From Planctomycetota bacterium (lineage in GTDB: Bacteria > Planctomycetota > Phycisphaerae > Sedimentisphaerales > Anaerobacaceae), in contig VRUG01000002.1 of NCBI GenBank assembly GCA_019456255.1, positions 62,001 to 126,000 on the forward strand: a stretch of DNA of 64,000 nt, given 5' to 3'. Both the position numbers and the translations under genes were made by a program. The notes beneath the pieces are model-generated. The model was given only the letters and a program-made list of their open reading frames with translations, was not told where the DNA came from and did not search any database. The first letter of the stretch is position 1. Every line of letters starts with the position of its first letter. This document shows, piece after piece, positions 56,543 to 63,557 of this stretch.

Positions 56543-56938
56543 TTATTTTACTAAGTCTGCAAGCGTTGTGTTTTTTAAGACGTCTCTGGCCTGTGCGGCT
56601 GCTTTTTCACAAATTTGCTCAATCTGTTTGCAGAACTTTGCTCTCTTGGCATTCACTTCCATGTCTAAGCTGCCAATCATAGGCCCTTCAACAGCTTCGA
56701 TAATCTCCAGCAGGTTGATCTTTTTCGGTGGTCTTGCCAGCGAAAAACCGCCTTGAGGGCCTCTTTTGCTCCGCAATATGTTTGCCTTGACCAGCATCCC
56801 CAATATCTTGAGCAGATACATGTGGGGAAGATCGTATTTCTCGGAGATGACTTCAGACTGAATCATCTTTTGCTCTGGATGCTCGGCAAGGTAACCAGCC
56901 ATTAATAGTGCATAATTTGTCGAATTACTTATTTTCAT
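56543..56938 (-). CDS. Rrf2-family transcription regulator
   Basis: 131 residues. 'MKISNSTNYALLMAGYLAEH' and the winged helix 'LPHMYLLKILGMLVKANILRSKRGPQGGFSLARPPKKI' are typical. Only two cysteines are present in the sensor region (C103-x6-C110) instead of the three of IscR/NsrR (CX5CX5-7C), so cluster binding is uncertain. It is probably autoregulated through the promoter at 57010-57038, whose sequence recurs before the TPR gene and the AAA gene. Confidence 0.9.
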   Translation of the reverse strand: MKISNSTNYALLMAGYLAEHPEQKMIQSEVISEKYDLPHMYLLKILGMLVKANILRSKRGPQGGFSLARPPKKINLLEIIEAVEGPMIGSLDMEVNAKRAKFCKQIEQICEKAAAQARDVLKNTTLADLVK

Positions 56939-57009
56939 TTTATCCGGCCCTCAAAAATGCCCCGAAATTGAGTTGTCAAGATTGTATTCCGCTCTCTGTT
57001 GCAAGACCT

Positions 57010-57038
57010 ATTAGAACCTGTATATATTTTTGTGTCAA
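57010..57038 (-). promoter_or_regulatory. Shared-element promoter 2 (Rrf2 gene)
   Basis: Minus strand: TTGACA (57038-57033), 17 bases, TCTAAT (57015-57010), with spacer AAAATATATACAGGT. Predicted start about 65 bases before the Rrf2 ATG. Confidence 0.7.
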
Positions 57039-57047
57039 GAGGCTGTT

Positions 57048-57115
57048 TTAGGGTTCTCTAGAATACAAAAATATTTTCCATAGGCCGTTTTCAGCGTATA
57101 AATCGGGGCGGGCGG
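57048..57115 (+). repeat. Dispersed repeat family 3, copy 1
   Basis: Aligns over about 70 bases with 60670-60737: TTTTAGGGTT, AAAATATTT(T/C)CC, GTAGAGCGGTTTT-like, GCGTATAAATCGGGGCGGG versus GCATGTAAAGCGGGGCGGG. Confidence 0.5.
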
Positions 57116-57143
57116 ATAAAGCTGAAAAAAAATTAAGTTTTGC

Positions 57144-57208
57144 TTGACTTTGTAATGAACATTTTGTACAATTTAGACGAATAGTACAATAGGTAAGAAT
57201 TGTACAAT
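57144..57208 (+). promoter_or_regulatory. Toxin-antitoxin promoter with palindromic operators
   Basis: TTGACT (57144-57149), 17 bases, TACAAT (57167-57172). TTGTACAA palindromes lie at 57164-57171, over the -10, and at 57200-57207; a related AGTACAAT lies between them (57184-57190). This is the layout expected for autorepression by the antitoxin or the complex. Confidence 0.65.
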
Positions 57209-57232
57209 GCTCAAACCTAAAAAAGGAGAGCC

Positions 57233-57481
57233 ATGATGACAACTGTATCTGTAAGTAATTTCAGGGATAGAATAGCCGACCTGGGAAACAAAGCTGCTTA
57301 TGCTGGCGAACGCATTAGCGTTGAAAACCATCATAAACCATTTTTTGCTGTCGTTCCTATTGAAGATTTGTTGCTTTTGGAATATCTGGAAGATAAAATG
57401 GATTTAGAGATGGCAAGGGCGGCTCTTAAAAGGGGCGACTTTGTTTCATGGGAAGAGGCCAAAAAGGAATTGGATCTATAA
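57233..57481 (+). CDS. Phd/YefM-family antitoxin
   Basis: 82 residues. The N-terminal DNA-binding fold has 'MTTVSVSNFRDRIADLGNKA', 'ERISVENHHKPFFAVVPIED', the standard Phd/YefM pattern; the acidic C-terminus ('FVSWEEAKKELDL') would wrap the toxin. The start is either of two adjacent ATGs; AAGGAG spacing fits the second (57236) slightly better. Its stop is 4 bp from the toxin start. Confidence 0.88.
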   Translation: MMTTVSVSNFRDRIADLGNKAAYAGERISVENHHKPFFAVVPIEDLLLLEYLEDKMDLEMARAALKRGDFVSWEEAKKELDL

Positions 57482-57485
57482 TTAA

Positions 57486-57770
57486 ATGGCTTATGAAGTC
57501 GAAATAGACAATCGTGCCCTTAAGGCTCTCAAGTTGTTGTCTAAATCTTTAAGGCGACAGATAAGTAAAAAAATTGATTCCCTTAAGGAAAACCCATACC
57601 CGGCAAGCGCGACAAAAATACAAGGCCAAGAGAATATCTGGAGGGTTCGGAAGGGTAACTATCGAATTGCTTATGCTGTTATTGAAAACAAACTGTTGAT
57701 CTTAGTTGTGCATATTGGTGACCGAAAATCTTTTTACAATTATTTCAAAAGAGTTAAGTTTAAGGCCTGA
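57486..57770 (+). CDS. RelE/ParE-superfamily toxin
   Basis: 94 residues. 'YEVEIDNRALKALKLLSKSL', 'ENPYPASATKIQGQENIWRV', 'RKGNYRIAYAVIENKLLILV' match RelE, including the basic residues that bind mRNA and the final 'HIGDRKSFY'. It probably cleaves mRNA on the ribosome and is silenced by the antitoxin. A 5' Phd with 3' RelE pairing is a common mix in TA loci. Confidence 0.88.
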   Translation: MAYEVEIDNRALKALKLLSKSLRRQISKKIDSLKENPYPASATKIQGQENIWRVRKGNYRIAYAVIENKLLILVVHIGDRKSFYNYFKRVKFKA

Positions 57771-57794
57771 CCAATCCCTCTTTTATTTACTTTT

Positions 57795-58020
57795 CCCATT
57801 TCTTCCGCTTCGCAGGCTCTACCATTGGACGAACTTGCGCGTTTGATACGATTTTCGGGGAGTTTTCACAGGCCGAAAATTACATAAACTCAGATATGAT
57901 AAGGAATTAAAAAAAATTTGCTTTTTTTCAGATTTTACCAAAAACCCTTGCGCATTTGATTGAAAAAATGCTCTTATCCTCCGTAGCTTTATGCGAAGGA
58001 GGATTGCGCGTTTGATTGAT
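57795..58020 (+). repeat. Dispersed repeat family 2, copy 2
   Basis: Matches 51695-51865 over its first 170 bases, then repeats the TTGCGCGTTTGATTGA word at 57947 and 58002. The words are separated by a stem TCCTCCGTAGC/GCGAAGGAGGA. The whole 307-bp gap 57771-58077 has no gene. Confidence 0.5.
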
Positions 58021-58077
58021 TATTTAGCTTAGGCCGGGTTTGAAATATTGTTATCAACAATGGGGGATTGTCGACAA

Positions 58078-58743
58078 TTATTTTAACTTGGCAAGGAATG
58101 ATTTCAACTCATTCAAGGCGGGGGATTCAAAATCCCAGTATTTCTTTTGGGCACCTAACCCGACTGAGTCAACAATTACTGGTTGTGCAGCAAGAAAAGC
58201 TTGTGCTTTGAAAACTTGTACTTTTGCCTTTGGTATGTTTTTGGGGACAAGTTCTAAGGCCAATATGCAGGAGGCGTATTTATTTACACAGGCCATTGCT
58301 TTGTGGTTTTCAACAGTTTTTAAACATAAATCCTCAAGCGCAGTACCGTCAATTGCTTCACCCGGCATTATGAAAATACCTACTTTGGGTTTGCCGTTAG
58401 AAAATTCTGAGTGTTTCGTAGGAGGGATGAGCCCTGTTTTTTTAACTATATTTACAATACTCTTAAATGCGTTGCCCTCATCTTTGTCACGAATAACTGC
58501 CAGATGGGTAACAAATGAAGACCCGTCTGCAAGGAAAAAACCACTGGCTTTGACCAAAGCGGGTAGTTTGTCAGGAAACTGAGTTTTACCACCAACTTCA
58601 CGGATATCAATACCTGTGATGTTCATGTGTTTCAGTAGCGCATTAAAGAAATTTTTTTCATCCTTACCCTCGACAGCAAGAACCTTTTTCGAATTTATGG
58701 AAGAGGGAGCATTATTAGGAGAAGCCATTACCTGATCTCCCAT
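58078..58743 (-). CDS. TOPRIM protein of the DUF3226 type
   Basis: 221 residues. TOPRIM residues are visible: Glu25 in 'KVLAVEGKDEKNFF' and the Asp86-x-Asp88 pair in 'LAVIRDKDEGNAF'. 'KVGIFIMPGEAIDGTALEDL' matches DUF3226. TOPRIM domains cut or rejoin nucleic acids with magnesium. The start overlaps the AAA gene by 16 bp, so the pair is one unit, similar in plan to OLD-type ATPase/TOPRIM defence pairs such as PARIS (whose TOPRIM subunit is DUF4435, not DUF3226). An alternative start is the Met at residue 6. Confidence 0.85.
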   Translation of the reverse strand: MGDQVMASPNNAPSSINSKKVLAVEGKDEKNFFNALLKHMNITGIDIREVGGKTQFPDKLPALVKASGFFLADGSSFVTHLAVIRDKDEGNAFKSIVNIVKKTGLIPPTKHSEFSNGKPKVGIFIMPGEAIDGTALEDLCLKTVENHKAMACVNKYASCILALELVPKNIPKAKVQVFKAQAFLAAQPVIVDSVGLGAQKKYWDFESPALNELKSFLAKLK

Positions 58744-59786
58744 TTGCTTTCAAGAGATTCACTTAGTAGTTGCTGGGTATATTCGACTGCTCTAAATTTT
58801 TCGTCTTTTCTCTCTATTCGGAAAAGTTTTGCTTCGGAGCCAAATAAAGTCTTATCAACAGAATTGGAAAAGGCTTTTATACATTCGTCAGAATGAGTAG
58901 TAGCAAAAACCTGTACATTTAGTTTTTCTGACCAATTGAAGATACCTTTCCATAGTTTCTCCTGAACTGAGTGGTGAAGGCCCGTTTCAATCTCGTCGAT
59001 TAAAACTACTCCGTCTTTCATATCTAACATCGCAAGGGCGACAGACAGAAAACTTGCAATACCACCCCCCATTAAATTGACAGGTATTAGGCGAGATAAC
59101 CCTATTTCAGCTTCCAGAATTCCAACCTCATTGAGCCTAATATCTGATATATGAGGCTCTACTTCATTAAGAAGCGAAATTAACTCACCGGTAAGTTTTT
59201 TTCGTTGAATGCAACCGAACCTGAGCCTCCAATCAAACCTTGTTGCAGAACTGACCCAAATACCCTTATCGAAACTTCGCTTTATACCAGGTGTCTTAAC
59301 TTGGCCACCTTCATCAAGGTAAATACTTGAGATTTTTTCAATGGTGGGGTCTTGTGAGTTAGTAAATATTAACTTTAGACCATTCGTTACCAAACCCGGC
59401 TCTGAGTCACCATTTTGTATTTCAACGGAAACGATGTCTGATGAAACAGGTTTAGTTGGTATTTCTTTTTGTATCTCTGGGAGTATAACTAATTTTTGTT
59501 CCCCTTTTCTATCCCGCAGTATCGCTGAAATTCCGATATTCAGGTCAGTCTTCAAGTTATGAAAAAAAGAGCACCAATATTCATTGCTGTGAAGCTCAAG
59601 TCCTCTGAAAATATTTGTATTAATTAGAAGTTTAGGATTAGTATGCCCAATAAGGAAAAAAATTGCTTCTAAAATAGTCGTTTTCCCACAGTTATTTTTT
59701 CCAACAAAGAGATTGACCTGGCCGAGATTGCAGATCTCTAATTCAGTTATAGCCCTGAGATTTTTGATTTTTATGTTTTTAAACAT
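58728..59786 (-). CDS. OLD-like AAA/ABC-type ATPase
   Basis: 352 residues. Walker A 'GKNNCGKTTILEAIFFL' (G29-K30...K35-T36), a signature-like 'NLMGGGIASFLSVALAML' and Walker B 'GVVLIDEIETGLHHSVQEKL', then the D-loop/H-loop 'VFATTHSDECIKAF'. This is the AAA_15/AAA_21 group of SMC-like ATPases found with TOPRIM nucleases in phage defence. The whole chain is ATPase, without a fused nuclease; that role falls to the DUF3226 gene. Two promoters precede it (59837-59865 and 59912-59940). Confidence 0.88.
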   Translation of the reverse strand: MFKNIKIKNLRAITELEICNLGQVNLFVGKNNCGKTTILEAIFFLIGHTNPKLLINTNIFRGLELHSNEYWCSFFHNLKTDLNIGISAILRDRKGEQKLVILPEIQKEIPTKPVSSDIVSVEIQNGDSEPGLVTNGLKLIFTNSQDPTIEKISSIYLDEGGQVKTPGIKRSFDKGIWVSSATRFDWRLRFGCIQRKKLTGELISLLNEVEPHISDIRLNEVGILEAEIGLSRLIPVNLMGGGIASFLSVALAMLDMKDGVVLIDEIETGLHHSVQEKLWKGIFNWSEKLNVQVFATTHSDECIKAFSNSVDKTLFGSEAKLFRIERKDEKFRAVEYTQQLLSESLESKWEIR

Positions 59787-59836
59787 GATTTTACCTCTTA
59801 GTTTTTTAGCTCAAACCCTACATATTGGTATATCTT

Positions 59837-59865
59837 AGAATAATGCTTACTTTATGCAATGTCAA
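59837..59865 (-). promoter_or_regulatory. Proximal promoter of the AAA/TOPRIM pair
   Basis: Minus strand: TTGACA (59865-59860), 17 bases, TATTCT (59842-59837). The transcript would start about 44 bases before the ATG. Confidence 0.55.
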
Positions 59866-59911
59866 TAGTTATAAAAATTTTCAATTTTTTCCGCACTTTT
59901 TAGCCAGACAT

Positions 59912-59940
59912 ATTAGACTCTGTATATATTTTGGTGTCCA
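59912..59940 (-). promoter_or_regulatory. Shared-element promoter 3 (AAA/TOPRIM pair)
   Basis: Minus strand: TGGACA (59940-59935), 17 bases, TCTAAT (59917-59912), with spacer CAAAATATATACAGAG. It matches promoters 1 and 2 across spacer, -10 and the following ATATGTCTG. Confidence 0.65.
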
Positions 59941-59980
59941 GACAATTCGTCGTTAATTGCCCAGCCGTTTTGGAAATTAT

Positions 59981-60056
59981 TTAGGCGGGTAAGTCGTGGG
60001 TAGGGCGGGTAAGTCGTGGGTAGGGCGGGTAAGTCGTGGGTAGGGCGGGTATTACC
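59981..60056 (+). repeat. 20-bp tandem repeat, 3.8 copies
   Basis: The unit TAGGGCGGGTAAGTCGTGGG is repeated perfectly at 60001 and 60021. It is preceded by a copy with one change (59981) and followed by a partial copy (60041-60052). It lies between the AAA promoters and the end of the XRE gene. Spacing and lack of spacers rule out CRISPR. Confidence 0.9.
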
Positions 60057-60089
60057 TCCGTGTATGTGAAGGTTCCATAGCATACTCCT

Positions 60090-60473
60090 TTAATAATACT
60101 TCTTGATATACTCAGCCAATTCCTTTAGCTTTTCTTCACTTAATTGTTTATTGGCAACTGTTCTTACTAAAACCGGAACACCCGGTTGTTGTTTTACTGC
60201 ATCAGCAACATCTGCCGGTACGCGATTTTGTCCCTCTGCTGCTGCATCAAATAATTCTGTTCTTCGCTGGTCGGTTTTAGATAAACCTAAAGTGTCACAA
60301 ATTAAATCAATCGTTTTTCGATTTGCAGGCGGAGCAATTTTACTTCTCTCAATATTGCTCAAATTTGATGGTTTCATGTTTATCATATCTGCAAAAACTC
60401 TTAATCCTATATTTGCCTCCTCTAGCCGCAATTTTTTCAACATTACTCCGAATGATTCCCCTTCCGTTTTCAT
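60090..60473 (-). CDS. XRE-family helix-turn-helix regulator
   Basis: 127 residues. The N-terminal 70 residues form an HTH_XRE domain ('LRLEEANIGLRVFADMINMKPSNLSNIERSKIAPP'). The rest includes a linker with 'LFDAAAEGQNRVPADVADAV' and a C-terminal helix. The pattern is that of HigA/VapB-like or phage-type regulators, but no toxin gene adjoins it. A palindrome upstream (60561-60590) is the likely operator. Confidence 0.85.
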   Translation of the reverse strand: MKTEGESFGVMLKKLRLEEANIGLRVFADMINMKPSNLSNIERSKIAPPANRKTIDLICDTLGLSKTDQRRTELFDAAAEGQNRVPADVADAVKQQPGVPVLVRTVANKQLSEEKLKELAEYIKKYY

Positions 60474-60560
60474 TTTCTTGCTCCTTTAAAAACTAACCTT
60501 TCCCCTTGTTTTATGGGCTCATGTTTCGCCTCCTTTCTGCCCACCGAGTTCCACGCCACT

Positions 60561-60590
60561 GTGTTATATGTTATATATACTATATAACAC
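60561..60590. promoter_or_regulatory. Palindromic operator upstream of the XRE gene
   Basis: GTGTTATAT and ATATAACAC form a perfect 9-bp inverted repeat with a 12-base AT spacer. On the minus strand TTGCAA stands 18 bases before TAGTAT, which lies in the palindrome, so binding would block the promoter. The rest of the 60474-60759 gap holds repeat family 3 and nothing coding. Confidence 0.5.
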
Positions 60591-60664
60591 TTCGGCAGGT
60601 TTGCAACCTTTTTTTAAAAAAAATTGAAAAAAACTCATCTTGCCCGTTTTTAAGCAGTTAAGGG

Positions 60665-60740
60665 CGGTTTTGGGGTTTTTAGGGACATAAAATATTTCCC
60701 GTAGAGCGGTTTTTAGCATGTAAAGCGGGGCGGGGACCTA
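60665..60740 (+). repeat. Dispersed repeat family 3, copy 2
   Basis: Homologous to 57048-57115 (see there); it sits between the XRE gene and the end of the helicase gene. Confidence 0.5.
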
Positions 60741-60759
60741 CGGTTTCACTCAGGACGGG

Positions 60760-61944
60760 TTACCTCCTGCGTCTTCCTTTATTCTTTCTGCCGTAGAACT
60801 TATTTGGTTTCTGTTTTGGCAGGTTGTCGAGGTTAGGCTCAGTGCCTTCCCAGACAGGTTTTATGTCGTTGCCATTGATGACTGTTTTTAAGAGGTGCAA
60901 ATCGGATTTCGTAAAGAGTGTAAGAGCCACGCCTTTTCTTCCCATCCTCGCGGTTCTGCCCGTGCGATGAGTGTAAGCCTCGGCAAATTTCGGAAAGTCG
61001 TAATTGATTACGTGCGTCGCGTGCGCAAAATCAAGCCCTCGGCTGGCAAGGTCGGTCGCTATCATTGTCGTGATATCCATCCGGCGAAAACGGCGAAACA
61101 GTGATGTCCGCTTGCTCTGTTCGAGTCCGCCATGAATTATCTCGGTTGACGGGCGTTTCGTGTCTCTTAGATGCTTGTAGAGTTTTTCGGCGCCGGTTCG
61201 CGAATTGCAAAAGATGATAACCTGTTTGGGTTTGGCCTTCTCGAGGAATCCAAGCAATGCTTCGAGACGGTGATGCGAGCTGGTCTGCAGGAAGTGGTGC
61301 TTTAGGCTTTGCGGGGCCTGCTTCTCCTTGCTCATGTAAATCGTTAGCGGGTCATTGAGATATCGCTTGGCCAGAATTTCAACTTTCTTGGGCATCGTCG
61401 CCGAAAACATCAGGCTTTGGTGCTTGTGTATCAGGCACGAGAAAACAAATTCCACATCCGAGATGAAACCCATGTTAAGCATCTCGTCGGCTTCATCAAG
61501 TACGAAAGTTCTAACTTCCGAAAGGCTAAGCGGTGTATTACTCAGCAGGTCGATAAGTCTGCCGGGCGTCGCGACAAGAATGTCAACGCCGTGATTGAGC
61601 TTGGCAATTTGTGTCTGTATGGGAAAGCCGCCGTAAACCGCAAAAGGCTTAACGTCTATCTTGCGGGCAATATCCGATATCTCACTGACATACTGAAGAG
61701 CTAACTCGCGGGTCGGTACCAGAATTAACGACTGCACCGCCTTGATCGACTGGTCAACCATCTGAACAAGCGGAATACCGCACGCTGCCGTTTTACCCGA
61801 ACCTGTTTCAGCTCGGGCGATGATATCTTTGCCGGCGAGTATATGGGGAAATGTTTTTTCCTGGATCGGAGTCAGGTCGACATATTTGATCTCTTTCAAC
61901 GCCGCGAGGATCTCTGGTTTCAGGTCAAGGTCTGTAAACTTCAT
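60760..61944 (-). CDS. DEAD-box RNA helicase (RhlE-like)
   Basis: 394 residues. Q motif 'VDLTPIQEKTFPHIL', Walker A 'ARAETGSGKTAACGIP', 'PTRELALQY', 'VLDEADEMLNMGF', 'SAT', and motif VI 'YTHRTGRTARMGRKG' are all present. The C-terminus is short and basic ('KKPNKFYGRKNKGRRRR'-like), as in RhlE/CsdA cold-shock helicases. It unwinds RNA and helps ribosome assembly or decay. Downstream of rplI by 107 bp, plausibly in the ribosomal transcript. Confidence 0.93.
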   Translation of the reverse strand: MKFTDLDLKPEILAALKEIKYVDLTPIQEKTFPHILAGKDIIARAETGSGKTAACGIPLVQMVDQSIKAVQSLILVPTRELALQYVSEISDIARKIDVKPFAVYGGFPIQTQIAKLNHGVDILVATPGRLIDLLSNTPLSLSEVRTFVLDEADEMLNMGFISDVEFVFSCLIHKHQSLMFSATMPKKVEILAKRYLNDPLTIYMSKEKQAPQSLKHHFLQTSSHHRLEALLGFLEKAKPKQVIIFCNSRTGAEKLYKHLRDTKRPSTEIIHGGLEQSKRTSLFRRFRRMDITTMIATDLASRGLDFAHATHVINYDFPKFAEAYTHRTGRTARMGRKGVALTLFTKSDLHLLKTVINGNDIKPVWEGTEPNLDNLPKQKPNKFYGRKNKGRRRR

Positions 61945-62050
61945 TTTTCGTCATCTTCTAAAAATATAAACTGTTAAATATCATGTCGCATAAAGCAGGG
62001 CGGTTGATAAATACCATCCGCCCTGAAGAATATTGATTTGCAAAACCTGA

Positions 62051-62668
62051 TTATTGTTCGGTCGGCTTATCCTCAGCAGGTTCGGCATCCGGTGTATCAT
62101 CATCGAACGCGGGAACATCAGCAGGTATCTCATCAGTTTGTTCATTGGCTTGCTGCTCAACTGGCGCCGGAGCATTAGCTTCTTCCTCAGCTTTCGCTGC
62201 CGCGAGCGCTGCTTCAGGGACTCCGTCCTCCGAAACCACAACTACGGTAATCTTAGCTGTCAGTTCCTCTGCATATCTCAATCGCACAATATGGGTGCCG
62301 ATTTCTTTGATATGGCTTTCCATCCTGATGATATCATCGGGAACCACAAAGCCTTGTTCACGCAGGTTCTCAGCAATCTGCTTCTCATCTACCGAACCAA
62401 ACAGATGTCCCTGCTCATTGGCCTTAGAAGCAATAACCACTTCGGCTCCCTCGACAGCTTTCTGTGCATCGGTCATCTTCTCGACAAGTAGTTTGCGTTC
62501 TTCGGCGCGCTTAGCTTTTTCTTCAGCTATCGCTTTAACCGACACATCAGTCGGAATGGTTGCCAAAGCATGAGGCAGCAAATAATTTCTCGCATAGCCG
62601 GTCTTAACTTCGACAACATCGCCGAAATAGCCCAGCAGTTCTATATCTTCCAATAGCAAAACCTTCAT
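62051..62668 (-). CDS. rplI: Ribosomal protein bL9
   Basis: 205 residues, longer than the usual 150. 'MKVLLLEDIELLGYFGDVVE', 'VKTGYARNYLLPHALA' is the N-terminal rRNA-binding domain, followed by the connecting helix and the C-terminal domain to about 150. A last 50 residues are acidic and Pro/Ala rich ('PADVPAFDDDTPDAEPAEDK'), an extension seen in some planctomycetes. It binds 23S rRNA near the L1 stalk. Last of rpsF-ssb-rpsR-rplI. Confidence 0.95.
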   Translation of the reverse strand: MKVLLLEDIELLGYFGDVVEVKTGYARNYLLPHALATIPTDVSVKAIAEEKAKRAEERKLLVEKMTDAQKAVEGAEVVIASKANEQGHLFGSVDEKQIAENLREQGFVVPDDIIRMESHIKEIGTHIVRLRYAEELTAKITVVVVSEDGVPEAALAAAKAEEEANAPAPVEQQANEQTDEIPADVPAFDDDTPDAEPAEDKPTEQ

Positions 62669-62729
62669 TTCAACACTCCTATCTTATATCGCTTGTTCCA
62701 CGCATTAAAACGGTTTAAAATTCTTTGGT

Positions 62730-63038
62730 TTATGTCGTAAAAGGCAGCAGTGCCATATACCTCGCGCGTTTGATTGCGCGTTTGACTTTTCTTTGACAGC
62801 CTGCACAATTGCCGCTTCTCTTACGCGAATATATCTTGCCGCGATTTGTCAGCAGTTTCTGCAAGGTCCCGATGTCCTTATAGTCCACGTAGTCAACCTG
62901 GTTCCTGCAATATCTACATTGCGTGCCTTCGCGTGTACCTGAGAATACCGATCTCTTTCTGCCCTGTCCTCCGCGGCCTGTTGCCGGGCGACGCGGGCTT
63001 CTCTGTGTTCTTTGAGTCGCTCCACTTTGTCGTGCCAT
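62730..63038 (-). CDS. rpsR: Ribosomal protein bS18
   Basis: 102 residues with a 30-residue basic, Gly/Arg-rich N-terminal extension. The core has 'CRYCRNQVDYVDYKDIGTLQ', 'LLTNRGKIYSRKRSGNCAGC', 'QRKVKRAIKRARYMALLPFT'. The C-x2-C and C-x2-C pairs mark the zinc-binding (C+) form of bS18, often found alongside zinc-free paralogues used under zinc limitation. It binds 16S rRNA next to bS6. Confidence 0.96.
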   Translation of the reverse strand: MARQSGATQRTQRSPRRPATGRGGQGRKRSVFSGTREGTQCRYCRNQVDYVDYKDIGTLQKLLTNRGKIYSRKRSGNCAGCQRKVKRAIKRARYMALLPFTT

Positions 63039-63097
63039 AGTTTTTACCTTTATTATTTATTGTTACTTCTATTTTTTCACAAATCACAAATCACAAA

Positions 63098-63505
63098 TTA
63101 GAACGGTATATCATCACCTGCCGGCGGCTCTGGTATACTTTGTGCTGCCGGAGCTGCCGCACTTTGGCCCTGACCTGGCGAGCCGATAAACTGGAAATTC
63201 TCAACTGTCACACGGTGCTTACTTCTTTTGGTGCCGTCCTGAGCGTTCCATGAATCAAAATCCAGTCTGCCCTCAACAAAAATCGGTTTGCCTTTTGTCA
63301 TGTACTTATTAATAGTCTCTGCTGTTTTGCCAAATGCCCGGCAATCCACAAAGCAGGTCTCTTCTTTCTTTGTTCCGTCCTTGGCGGTCCAGCGACGGTT
63401 AACTGCAAGACCAAACTCAACTACCGGCGTCTGGCTCGGAAGATAAGACAACTGCGGGTCACGCGTCAGGTTGCCCATCAAAAATATTTTATTAAAGTTT
63501 GCCAT
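63098..63505 (-). CDS. ssb: Single-stranded DNA-binding protein
   Basis: 135 residues. OB fold 'FNKIFLMGNLTRDPQLSYL', 'VVEFGLAVNRRW', 'CFVDCRAFGKTAETINKYM', 'GRLDFDSWNAQDG', then a short Ala/Gln/Pro linker and the tail PPAGDDIPF, the partner-binding C-terminus. AAGGAG lies 7 bases before the ATG. The position between rpsF and rpsR is the conserved bacterial order. Confidence 0.96.
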   Translation of the reverse strand: MANFNKIFLMGNLTRDPQLSYLPSQTPVVEFGLAVNRRWTAKDGTKKEETCFVDCRAFGKTAETINKYMTKGKPIFVEGRLDFDSWNAQDGTKRSKHRVTVENFQFIGSPGQGQSAAAPAAQSIPEPPAGDDIPF

Positions 63506-63557
63506 AGCAAAAACTCCTTTTCATTAAACCCTCAAATCCGAAGAATCGAGGCGCCTG

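Noticed and set aside
62766-62785. TTGCGCGTTTGATT word in rpsR as another family 2 repeat
   Set aside because: It encodes the conserved KRAIKRAR segment of bS18, so the match over one short word is coincidental.
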